Shown one piece after another: positions 7,555 to 15,486 of a stretch of DNA of 32,025 nucleotides. Position 1 is the first letter of the stretch; each line of letters begins with the position of its first letter. Origin of the DNA: Candidatus Methylumidiphilus alinenensis (lineage in GTDB: Bacteria > Pseudomonadota > Gammaproteobacteria > Methylococcales > Methylococcaceae); contig QJPH01000394.1 in assembly GCA_003242955.1 (NCBI GenBank), forward strand, positions 1 to 32,025. Direction: 5' to 3'. A program made the translations under genes and the position numbers. Below the pieces are notes generated by a model, which was not told the origin of the DNA, made no database searches, and was given only the letters and a program-made list of their open reading frames with translations.

Positions 7555-9177
7555 TTATAAGTCGTTGCCCGAGTAGGAGCCATTCACCGATTTGTTGCAT
7601 ACTGGAAAATCGGGGACGATATTGCCGAGGACTAGTTTCTCCAAGGCAGGCCAGTTGACAATGCTGGGGTCTCGCGGGTAATAACGGCTAATTTTGCCAT
7701 CCTCGCCAAAACGGACGTAGCTAAGGATTTCCCCGCGCCAGCCTTCCACAAGCCCCAAGCCTTCGGCATCCGGTGGAGGACTCACCCAAGGCGTGGCTAT
7801 TTCACCATCCGGCATTTTTTCCAGCAACTGTTCTATCAGCTTCAAAGCCACCCACAGTTCCTTGTAGCGAACCCAGAAACGGGAAGCCACATCGCCTTGG
7901 TTTTCGACAGGCACTGTCACCTCCAATTGGTCATAAGGCGAATAGGGCGCGTCTTTGCGCACGTCAAAAGACTGTCCGCTAGACCGCCCGACAAACCCAA
8001 GGGCACCTAATGTTTGGGCATCTTCCACCCGTAAGTGGCCGGCGGCAACGAGGCGGTCTTCAAGTGAGGAATTTTGGTCGTGAATCGTGACTAGTTCGCT
8101 TAATTCCCGACGCAAGAACTTGATGGATTTAGTGATCCGCTCGGACGACTCAAGGGTGACATCGACATTGACACCGCCCGGTACGATCCTGTCCATCAGC
8201 AGCCTATGCCCGAATAGGGCTTGATTATCACGCAGCCATAGTTCACGCAGACGACCAAATTGATAATAGGCGAAGGCAAAAGCAACATCGTTGCAAATCG
8301 CGGCCATGTCCCACAGGTGGTTGATGACCCTTTCCAGTTCGACCAACAAACCGCGTATGAATGAGGCCCGGAGTGGAACCTCCAAACCGGCGGCACGTTC
8401 CATCGCCAAACAGGCGGCGAAGGCATGCCCCACCGTGGTATCGCCAGAGACTCTGCCGGCCAGACGCGCCAAACTTTCCGCAGTCCTGCCTTCGGCTATT
8501 TTTTCTATGCCTTTATGTACATAGCACAGCCGTTCCTCCAAGTTCAGCAGGGTTTCCCCCACCGCATGAAAACGGAAATGCCCCGGTTCAATGATCCCCG
8601 CATGCACCGGACCCACAGGGATTTCAAAAACGCCATGGCCCTCGACTTTGAAAAAAGGATAGTCCTTGTCGGGAGGGGTTTGCCCTGGTGACTGGCCTTC
8701 CTTGGGAAAAGCATGACGCAAGGGATAGGTTTCGCTGTCCCAAGCTTGATGACGGGTCCAGCGGCGCGGGTCGGGATGACCGGTAAACTTGATGCCGAAC
8801 ATATCGCGCATATGCCGTTCAGGACGGTTTGCCGAAACAAAATAAGGCGCGTGTGAGGGAAGAAAGGGGTTTCCGCCGTCAGTCCGGGTTCGCAGCACTA
8901 AATAAGTGCCTTGCAATTCAAGGCAGACGCTAACGGAAAACAAGTTCCCTTCATCCTCCGCCCAGCCGGCCACCCAACGCCAAGCTTGGTCTTTTGCAAC
9001 AGATGCCACCTTACCCCAATCGCCGGGTTTGGCGACTTCCAGAAATTGTGTGGGCAACAACGGGCTTGGGCTTATGGCTTGGAACTCAACCCCACGGTTG
9101 GAAAGTTCCAAGTGAAAATGCGCAGCAGGTTCCATGCTTAATGCCACGTCATGGGCTAGTTCGTTAGTCTCGTTCAT
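7555..9177 (-). CDS. Ehr complex large subunit: NuoC-NuoD/HyfG-like fusion without NiFe cysteines
   Basis: A 540-aa protein. Residues ~1-160 resemble the NuoC/HycE N-terminal domain (FVSANRPERHMRDMFGIKFTGHPDPRR), and the rest resembles NuoD/HycE large subunit (GPVHAGIIEPGHFRF, HKGIEK, MERAAGLEVP). Hydrogenases hold Ni-Fe with two CxxC motifs. Here the first position reads GRVSGDTTVGHAF and the C-terminal one reads VCNKSVNGSYSGNDL, so both CxxC pairs are absent. It therefore should not bind a NiFe centre and is not a hydrogenase. This is the hallmark of energy-converting-hydrogenase-related (Ehr) complexes, including the hycE of the Mycobacterium tuberculosis Rv0082-0087 cluster, whose gene order is similar (from memory). 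The start overlaps the upstream gene by 4 nt (ATGA). Confidence 0.85.
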   Translation of the reverse strand: MNETNELAHDVALSMEPAAHFHLELSNRGVEFQAISPSPLLPTQFLEVAKPGDWGKVASVAKDQAWRWVAGWAEDEGNLFSVSVCLELQGTYLVLRTRTDGGNPFLPSHAPYFVSANRPERHMRDMFGIKFTGHPDPRRWTRHQAWDSETYPLRHAFPKEGQSPGQTPPDKDYPFFKVEGHGVFEIPVGPVHAGIIEPGHFRFHAVGETLLNLEERLCYVHKGIEKIAEGRTAESLARLAGRVSGDTTVGHAFAACLAMERAAGLEVPLRASFIRGLLVELERVINHLWDMAAICNDVAFAFAYYQFGRLRELWLRDNQALFGHRLLMDRIVPGGVNVDVTLESSERITKSIKFLRRELSELVTIHDQNSSLEDRLVAAGHLRVEDAQTLGALGFVGRSSGQSFDVRKDAPYSPYDQLEVTVPVENQGDVASRFWVRYKELWVALKLIEQLLEKMPDGEIATPWVSPPPDAEGLGLVEGWRGEILSYVRFGEDGKISRYYPRDPSIVNWPALEKLVLGNIVPDFPVCNKSVNGSYSGNDL

Positions 9178-10640
9178 AATGGGAATTTCCCCGAGATAAG
9201 ATGGGTTGCCTGATTAAACCAATTACCCAGAAAAACAGGGATGGAAAGCCCCAGTAATAGCACGATTCCGAGATGAATCATGACTGGCAACATATTGGCA
9301 CGGATGGGCAATTGCCCTTTGGGAATGTCCCCGAAAACCATCGGCTGTATTTTGCGGAACAGTCCGGCAAAGGCTATGCCTATGCCGAGCAACAACAGGG
9401 GTGTCAGCCAAGGATAATCATGCATGGTGGCAATAAGCACCAAGAACTCGCTTGCAAATACCCCAAACGGCGGAAAACCGGCAATGGCAACCGTGCCTAT
9501 CAATAACCCCCAGCCAATGGCGGGCTGGGTATGGAGGAGTCCGCGGATTTTCTCAATCCGCTGGGTTTTGGCCAACTGGGAGGCATAACCCACAGTGACA
9601 AAAATCGCCGACTTGGTCAGTGAGTGGGTGGTCATATGAAACAGCGCGGCGAACGTGGCCCATGGGCTACCTATGCCGAAGGCAAAAGTCATCAGCCCCA
9701 TATGCTCGATGGACGAGTAACTAAACAACCGCTTGATGTCAGTCTGCCTATGCAAAAACAGCACGGCTACTAAGAAAGACAGCATCCCGAAACCCATCAT
9801 CAAATTACCAGCCTCATGGTTTCCCAGTGAACCATCCACCAGCATCTTGCAGCGAACCACGGCATAGAGGGCATCATTAAGCAGTAAGCCTGACAGGATG
9901 GCCGACATCGGGGTCGGGCCTTCCGAATGGGCATCCGGCAACCAATTATGCAAGGGGACCAGCCCGATCTTAGTGCCGTAGCCAACCAACAAAAACACGA
10001 AAGCGATACTCATCACGCCGGGGTTAAGTGCGCTCGCATGTTCATGCAATACTGTCCACAGCAGCGCATTGTCTTGGATTCCATGCACCTGTTCGGCGGC
10101 AAAATATAGCAATACCGTGCCAAATAATGCCTGGGCTATTCCAACGCCGCAGAGAATGAAATATTTCCACGCCGCTTCGACCGATTCCGGAGTGCGGTAA
10201 AGACTGACCAATAGCACGGTGGCTAGTGTCGCCCCCTCCATGGCAACCCACATCACGCCCATGTTATTGGTGGTCAAAACCAAATACATCGCCAACATGA
10301 AGCCTTGATACATCGTGTAATAAAGGCGCAGCCTTTTTTTGCCGACCTTGCCCAATTCTTGTTCGTGGGCCATGTACGGGCCGGAAAAAATCGACGTGGT
10401 CAGACCCACGAAAGCAGTCAGGGCGATCAGATAGACATTGAAGGAGTCAATATAAAGCATCTGGCTGTTGGACAAAATCGGCCCTTCCAACAACACATCG
10501 ACCGCCAACCATAGCGAAGCCAGCAAGGCCAAGCCATTGAACCGCATGTTGATCCGGCCCGCCAAATGGCTATCGTTGACCCATGACAAAACCGCCATCC
10601 CGACTACAGGAATGAGTAGTAGCAGGTAAGCTGCGATCAT
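9174..10640 (-). CDS. Ehr antiporter-like membrane subunit (HyfF/NuoN-like)
   Basis: A 488-aa integral membrane protein with about 14 hydrophobic segments, of the Mrp antiporter/NuoLMN family. Proton-channel residues are visible: Glu in WVAMEGATL, Lys in GYGTKIGLVPLHNWLPDAHSEGP, and Lys in HSLTKSAIF. In the segment after the PLHNWLPDAH motif the usual Lys is replaced (LLLNDALYAV). It overlaps both neighbours by 4 nt. Expected to conduct ions in the membrane arm; which ion is unknown. Confidence 0.88.
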   Translation of the reverse strand: MIAAYLLLLIPVVGMAVLSWVNDSHLAGRINMRFNGLALLASLWLAVDVLLEGPILSNSQMLYIDSFNVYLIALTAFVGLTTSIFSGPYMAHEQELGKVGKKRLRLYYTMYQGFMLAMYLVLTTNNMGVMWVAMEGATLATVLLVSLYRTPESVEAAWKYFILCGVGIAQALFGTVLLYFAAEQVHGIQDNALLWTVLHEHASALNPGVMSIAFVFLLVGYGTKIGLVPLHNWLPDAHSEGPTPMSAILSGLLLNDALYAVVRCKMLVDGSLGNHEAGNLMMGFGMLSFLVAVLFLHRQTDIKRLFSYSSIEHMGLMTFAFGIGSPWATFAALFHMTTHSLTKSAIFVTVGYASQLAKTQRIEKIRGLLHTQPAIGWGLLIGTVAIAGFPPFGVFASEFLVLIATMHDYPWLTPLLLLGIGIAFAGLFRKIQPMVFGDIPKGQLPIRANMLPVMIHLGIVLLLGLSIPVFLGNWFNQATHLISGKFPL

Positions 10641-11314
10641 TTCTCCACCTCGCTCAGACGGTTCAATTGGTCAACATCCAAGGAATCAATGCTAGAACGG
10701 ATGTGGAAGAAAAACACTCCAAACAACACCGCCGCCACCAACACGTCAAAGGCGATGCCGAGTTCGACCACCATCGGCATGCCATAAGTGGACACCACGG
10801 CCGCAAAAAACAGTCCGTTTTCAATCGACATGAAACCCACCACATGGGCCACGGCCTGCCTTCGGGTAATCATTAACAACATGCCTAATAACACCACAGC
10901 CATGCTAATGGCGATAGTATTCAAAGTAATCAATGGCGAAAGTTTGATGATGGGTAGGCAGACATAATAACTGAACACCATCAAACCCGTCCCGGCCATC
11001 ATTATCCGCGCAGGGTTCTTTAGGGTTTCCATGTCCCTATGTAAACCCATGTTAATCACCAAGCGTTGCAACATAATGGGGATAAAGATGCCCTTTAAAC
11101 TCAGCGTCAGCAACGCCGAAATATACAGGTGGGGAGAATCCAGCACATCGGCCGCCAACGCGGTGGTGATTGACAGCAATATGCCCTGCACCGCAAAGAT
11201 GAATACCAGACGCAATAACCGCGACTGTCCCAGCATTAAAAAAGAGGTCAGCGCAATCAGTGCCGCAAGCAATAAAATCGCCTGCTGATAGTGGCTTAAT
11301 TGAGTGATTTCCAT
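10637..11314 (-). CDS. Ehr membrane subunit (HyfE-like)
   Basis: A 225-aa hydrophobic protein with about six transmembrane segments and the NuoK-related HyfE layout (MSIENGLFFAA near residue 165, with an acidic residue in the membrane). The start ATG at 11314 shares one base with the TGA of the preceding gene (TGATG). A longer open frame to 11587 lies inside that gene and is a shadow. Part of the membrane arm linking the HyfC-like and antiporter-like subunits. Confidence 0.85.
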   Translation of the reverse strand: MEITQLSHYQQAILLLAALIALTSFLMLGQSRLLRLVFIFAVQGILLSITTALAADVLDSPHLYISALLTLSLKGIFIPIMLQRLVINMGLHRDMETLKNPARIMMAGTGLMVFSYYVCLPIIKLSPLITLNTIAISMAVVLLGMLLMITRRQAVAHVVGFMSIENGLFFAAVVSTYGMPMVVELGIAFDVLVAAVLFGVFFFHIRSSIDSLDVDQLNRLSEVEK

Positions 11315-12258
11315 CAGTGTTGTATCTCCAAGATAATGTGGCTCAACATGCCTAACAAGGTCAGCAAATAGGCAAAGCTGAGGTATTCCTGGACCCTGAA
11401 CACCCGCATTTTTGCAAGTATCACTTCCGAAAGACCCAGTAATACGGTGAGCCCTATCAGTTTGAGGCCCAATGACAATGCACCTATCCCTAGGGAACGC
11501 AAGCTGAAATCCTGCGCGATGCCCCAAGGAATGAAGATGTTGACGATGAGTACCCCATAGATCATCAGTTTTATCTGGCTGGCCCATTCAATCAATCCGA
11601 GGTGTCGACCACTATATTCCAAGATCATAGCCTCATGAATCATCGTCAATTCCAAGTGGGTAGTCGGATTGTCCACTGGAATACGTCCAGTTTCCGCCAC
11701 GGCCACCAGCATCAGGCCCAGCATGGCGAATACGAACGAGGGTCGCAGCACCAACCCTGTATCTAGCACATATTTCATCGCCTCCGATAGGTTCGTTGTG
11801 GATGCGCTCATCGCCAAGGTGAACACAGCCATCAGCATCGCAGGTTCAGCCAATGAAGACACCATCATTTCCCGCGACGAACCCATGCCACCGAAGGCTG
11901 TGCCAATATCCATACCCGCCAGTGCCAGAAAAAACCGGCCCAGCGCAAAAAACCCGATCAGAACCACTACGTCGGCGATTTTCGCCGTCGGCAGGTTGAC
12001 TGCAATCAACGGAATAATGGACGCGGTCAGCACAGTGGTAGACAACACAATGTACGGTGTGGCCTTGAAAATCCAAGATGCCGAGTGGGCTACAACAGGT
12101 TCTTTGCGCCACAACTTGCGCAGATCCCGATAAGGCTGGAACAACGAAGGTGCCCGCCGATTTTGCAGGCGGCATTTGACCTTCTTAAGCCAGCCAGCCA
12201 AAATCGGCGCACTGGCAATGAACAACAAGGTTTGCAGTAACGCGAGTAGCCAAGCCAT
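11314..12258 (-). CDS. Ehr membrane subunit (HyfC/NuoH-like)
   Basis: A 314-aa membrane protein of the NuoH/HycD family, which connects the redox arm to the ion-translocating arm. Seen: QNRRAPSLFQPYRDLRKLWRKE near the N-terminus (the cytoplasmic quinone-site loop region in complex I), and the acidic stretch DNPTTHLELTMIHEAMILEYSG at about 195-216, matching the conserved NuoH loop. About eight transmembrane segments. The start ATG 12258 shares one base with the stop of the HyfB-like gene (TGATG). The longer frame to 12399 is rejected because it lies inside that gene. Confidence 0.9.
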   Translation of the reverse strand: MAWLLALLQTLLFIASAPILAGWLKKVKCRLQNRRAPSLFQPYRDLRKLWRKEPVVAHSASWIFKATPYIVLSTTVLTASIIPLIAVNLPTAKIADVVVLIGFFALGRFFLALAGMDIGTAFGGMGSSREMMVSSLAEPAMLMAVFTLAMSASTTNLSEAMKYVLDTGLVLRPSFVFAMLGLMLVAVAETGRIPVDNPTTHLELTMIHEAMILEYSGRHLGLIEWASQIKLMIYGVLIVNIFIPWGIAQDFSLRSLGIGALSLGLKLIGLTVLLGLSEVILAKMRVFRVQEYLSFAYLLTLLGMLSHIILEIQH

Positions 12259-14375
12259 CAACTGATTCCCCAAAGCAAAATTAACAGGGTAAAGAACGAA
12301 TACGCGAGGTAAGTCCGTATATTGCCGGTTTGTATTCGGCTCACCCAGCGTGACAAGCCGAGGACAGACCGGGCCACTGGCTGGTAGACATAGCCCCAAG
12401 AGATATCGGAAACGTGCAAGTGATAGCGAAGTCGCTCAGTATGGAAACCATCTGGACCGGATTTTTGCTCTTCAATGCGCTCATCAACATCGAAAACTGG
12501 CTGGAAAATGCGCCGAAACGGCATGACGAACCCTGTGCTGGTGTATTGCATACGGGCATTCAGTCCGCCGAAGCCGCAATCCCATGTGTCAGCCCGCCGT
12601 GATTCCAAACGACCGCTACGCAGATAAAACACCTGATAACAAGCACTGACTGTTACCAAAATACCAAGCAAGACCAAGAACGGCGAGTAAGAAGCCACTT
12701 CCTTTGCCACTGGCGACACCCACAACCAGCCTAGCGCGGACACTTGTGGCAGCGTACTGCCAACCAGTTGCCCGGTGACAACATTCAAGGTTTCGATCAG
12801 CGGCGTTGGGAAAACGCCGAATAATACGCAAAACACCGCCAAGAAAGCCGGCCCTGCCAACATGCCTTGATGGCTGACCTCATGGCACGACGCGACATGC
12901 TTGGAACGTGGCAGGCCCAAAAACGCCACCCCGTAAACATTCACGAAACAACCTGCCGCAAGGGCCGAAGTCAGTGCCAGCACAGCGCTGGCGGTGGGGA
13001 TCAGGCTGCGAATCACGCCGGAATCAAGGTTTCCGGTTTGTAGCGCAGTCTGGAAAATCAACCATTCCGATACGAAACCGTTGAATGGGGGCAAGGCAGA
13101 GATGCTAAGGCAACCGATCAGAAAGATGCCCGAGAGTTTGGGCATACGGTGAATCAAACCACCCATGTTCTCTAGGCTTTGTTCATGGGTGTTGTGCAAA
13201 ATAGCCCCTGCCCCTAAGAATAATAGGCTTTTGAATAAGGCGTGGTTTAAACAATGCATCAGCGCCGCAATGATTCCCAACGTGCCCAAACGAGCTTGAC
13301 CGCTGCTAAAGAAAATCAGCGCCAGCCCTAGCGCGATAAAAATGATGCCAATGTTTTCCACGGACGAATAAGCCAATAGCCGCTTCAGGTTTTGTTGCTG
13401 CATGGCGTAGAGGATGCCCAGCACGGCGGATGCCGTGCCCAATAGAAGCGCGACCAACCCCCATTGCCAGTAGACTTCATCCAATAGGTCGAAGGTAAAT
13501 CGGATGAAACCATAGACTGCGACCTTCAACATGACCCCGCTCATCAGTGCGGAGATGTGGGAAGGTGCCGCCGGATGGGCCTCTGGCAACCAAGCATGGA
13601 AAGGCACTAGCCCGGCCTTCATGCCAAATCCAATCAATGCCAGCACAAACGCGACACTGGCCCAAACCGGGGTCAGTTTGACCGACCTGAATTGATCGAA
13701 TGTCAATCCCCCGCTGAAACCCGCCAAAACGCCATAGGCGAGAATGATGGAGATTGCACCGATGACGGCCATCAGCAGATAAAGAAAGGCGGCGCGACGG
13801 TTGCTGGCCTGTTCGTGTTGGAAAGCCACTAGAAAATAGCTGGAGACTGACATCAACTCCCAAGCGATGACGAAGAAAAACGCATCATCAGCGAGCAAAA
13901 CCAGTTCCATGCCCGCGACGAAAAGGCCCGTAAAAAAGCCCAACACGGACAGCGAATGCTTGCCGTGTTCGAACTCACGCACATAACCCGGCCCGAATAG
14001 GCTGACAGCGATCAACGCCAGCCCAATTATCAGATAAAAAAAGGCGGAGAGTGCATCGAAACGGATATGCCAATGTAGCCAAGGCAGGCCAAAAGGCAAA
14101 GTGTCGGTTATCACCGTGCCGCTAAACAAGGCCATTGCGCTAGCCAGCACGGCACTCACGCCGGACACGCCCAGCAGTATGAAGAGGCTGTTGCGGTGGT
14201 ATTCGGCGTAATGTGTTGCAGAGAAGATGGACTGCGCCCGAGAATGCAGCTTCGGCCATCGGCGCAACAGCGAAGTGGCTAAACGGTCAAGTTCGGACCG
14301 CTTGTCGGTGGCCAAGGCCGCCAGCCCAGAGACCAGCGCGGCAACCACCGATAGGTAAGCAAAAAACAATGACAT
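12258..14375 (-). CDS. Ehr antiporter-like membrane subunit (HyfB/NuoL-like)
   Basis: A 705-aa membrane protein, first gene of the operon. The NuoL/NuoM core is clear: Glu in FFVIAWELMSVSSYF, Lys in GFGMKAGLVPFHAWLPEAHPAAPSH, Lys in GVMLKVAVYGF, and His/Lys in LNHALFKSLLF, so the proton-path residues are kept. The C-terminal ~150 residues are an amphipathic, less hydrophobic stretch followed by a last transmembrane helix, as in HyfB. Neighbours downstream overlap tightly, implying one polycistronic mRNA. No HyfD homologue and no HyfA/HyfH ferredoxin gene are present. Confidence 0.9.
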   Translation of the reverse strand: MSLFFAYLSVVAALVSGLAALATDKRSELDRLATSLLRRWPKLHSRAQSIFSATHYAEYHRNSLFILLGVSGVSAVLASAMALFSGTVITDTLPFGLPWLHWHIRFDALSAFFYLIIGLALIAVSLFGPGYVREFEHGKHSLSVLGFFTGLFVAGMELVLLADDAFFFVIAWELMSVSSYFLVAFQHEQASNRRAAFLYLLMAVIGAISIILAYGVLAGFSGGLTFDQFRSVKLTPVWASVAFVLALIGFGMKAGLVPFHAWLPEAHPAAPSHISALMSGVMLKVAVYGFIRFTFDLLDEVYWQWGLVALLLGTASAVLGILYAMQQQNLKRLLAYSSVENIGIIFIALGLALIFFSSGQARLGTLGIIAALMHCLNHALFKSLLFLGAGAILHNTHEQSLENMGGLIHRMPKLSGIFLIGCLSISALPPFNGFVSEWLIFQTALQTGNLDSGVIRSLIPTASAVLALTSALAAGCFVNVYGVAFLGLPRSKHVASCHEVSHQGMLAGPAFLAVFCVLFGVFPTPLIETLNVVTGQLVGSTLPQVSALGWLWVSPVAKEVASYSPFLVLLGILVTVSACYQVFYLRSGRLESRRADTWDCGFGGLNARMQYTSTGFVMPFRRIFQPVFDVDERIEEQKSGPDGFHTERLRYHLHVSDISWGYVYQPVARSVLGLSRWVSRIQTGNIRTYLAYSFFTLLILLWGIS

Positions 14376-14488
14376 TGAAGCTCCAAAGCTTTGGGTGCGA
14401 TCTGCCTATGATAGCGGTTAATGTCACGCATCGCTCCGCTTTATAGGTCGTTGTTATAGGGTCTACATTTGCAATTAAAGGTGATGCT

Positions 14489-14575
14489 GGAGTGCAAGGC
14501 TTGCCTTGCAAAGGCATATGGAGGAAGGGCTAGCCTTGCAAAGGCATGTGGAGGCAAGGCAAGCCTTGCACTCCC
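14489..14575. repeat. Palindromic intergenic repeat GGAGTGCAAGGC family, copy 1
   Basis: GGAGTGCAAGGCTTGCC at 14489 faces GGCAAGCCTTGCACTCC ending at 14575, with an internal partial duplication of CTTGCAAAGGCAT. The same family is at 18804-18862. It lies between the 39-aa peptide gene and hyfB-like, where the hairpin could influence transcript stability. Confidence 0.75.
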
Positions 14576-14611
14576 GGCGTAATTTCAATTACCGCCCGTT
14601 CGAGAATATCA

Positions 14612-14731
14612 CTAGATAAACATGATGATGACGAGCAATGTCATAAAACCGGTTAAAACGGCAGTGGAAAAACCTTCAAGAAACTCAGGGTCATTTGCGG
14701 CGTTGTTAAACAGCCTATCGACGAATTTCAT
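14612..14731 (-). CDS. 39-aa single-span membrane peptide upstream of the Ehr operon
   Basis: ATG 14731 to TAG 14612. The peptide begins MKFVDRLFNNAANDPEFLEG and ends with one hydrophobic segment (LTGFMTLLVIIMFI). A strong Shine-Dalgarno (GAGG, about 7 nt upstream) supports translation. The amphipathic, acidic N-terminal half followed by a membrane anchor resembles small accessory subunits of membrane complexes. It lies on the same strand as the Ehr genes, ~240 bp upstream of hyfB-like, so it could be the first gene of that transcript. No family is recognised. Confidence 0.6.
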   Translation of the reverse strand: MKFVDRLFNNAANDPEFLEGFSTAVLTGFMTLLVIIMFI

Positions 14732-15098
14732 GGCCTACCTCATTGAATTTTGTTAACTAAGTAAAAACCTTAAGGGAATTGCCCACGCTGAAGGATGACA
14801 TCCTCAGGCATTGGCGGCTCTATCGCTTCCCTAACAGACCCCCAAGTGCTTATCTAATTTAAAAGCATATTGTATGCCAATATATTTTATATTTTAAGAA
14901 CAGTGCTTTATAAATACCAAGTAAAGTTCTATGAATATTTTTGGGTGTATTGAACCATGCATGCACCATTTTGAAGACTCAAGGAAGCTTGTAGTGTGGT
15001 CGGGCGCGTTTCTTTGCGTCAACACGTTGCGCACTACATTTGATTGTGGGGCAACGGTGGAGATGTTGCCCGATTTACGGAACTACCAAAAGCATTGT

Positions 15099-15172
15099 CC
15101 ACGAAAAACACGAAAGGCACGAAAGGCACGAACAAGACATGCTTTTGTTCGTGTTTTTCGTGCCTTTCGTGG
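15099..15172. repeat. CCACGAAA hairpin repeat
   Basis: CCACGAAAAACACGAAAGGC at 15099 faces GTTTTTCGTGCCTTTCGTGG ending at 15172: a long near-perfect stem around a short centre. This type of repeat is common in intergenic DNA of Proteobacteria. Confidence 0.75.
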
Positions 15173-15233
15173 AATCTTTTTTTCCCGCAGATCAGATTTT
15201 TGATGGGATGTTCTCCTAGGAATCACCTAAAGT

Positions 15234-15323
15234 CGTAGGCCGGAGTAAGGTCGTGCAGCGACCATTCCAGCATTTCGCCACTATTTGCTGGAAACGCCAG
15301 CAAGCGGGCTTATTCCGGCCTAC
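15234..15323. repeat. GTAGGCCGGA palindromic repeat
   Basis: GTAGGCCGGAGTAAG at 15234 faces CTTATTCCGGCCTAC ending at 15323, with an inner pair CCATTCCAGCA / TGCTGGAAACG. A lone half-site is at 26608-26620. Confidence 0.7.
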
Positions 15324-15486
15324 ATTTGTCTGGAGCCGTTGGTCGGCGTTTTTGCTGGCGCCATCGAAACGACCGCTCTGGCTGCGGGCGGATCGGTGGC
15401 TGGGCAAGCGGGGCATCCCGAAAGACAGTCCGACCGGGCGGCCACGGCTGGACGAGGCGTTCCAGCCGATCCGGCGCGACTGGGTT

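Larger units (their letters stand above)
14732..15486. other. Gene-free stretch between the 39-aa gene and the caspase-like gene
   Basis: Holds an AT-rich segment (about 14840-14930) that could contain the promoter for the minus-strand peptide/Ehr genes, though no sigma-70 pair is convincing. It also holds two hairpin repeats listed separately. GC-rich sequence at 15324-15486 has open frames on the plus strand, but none looks like a protein I recognise. Confidence 0.5.

Noticed and set aside
7002-14375. Annotation as hydrogenase 4 / formate hydrogenlyase
   Set aside because: Large subunit lacks both NiFe-binding CxxC motifs, and no maturation or formate dehydrogenase genes are present.
14931-15203. 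90-aa plus-strand open frame
   Set aside because: It runs through the CCACGAAA hairpin repeat, is rich in Arg/Lys from the repeat, and has no Shine-Dalgarno or family resemblance.
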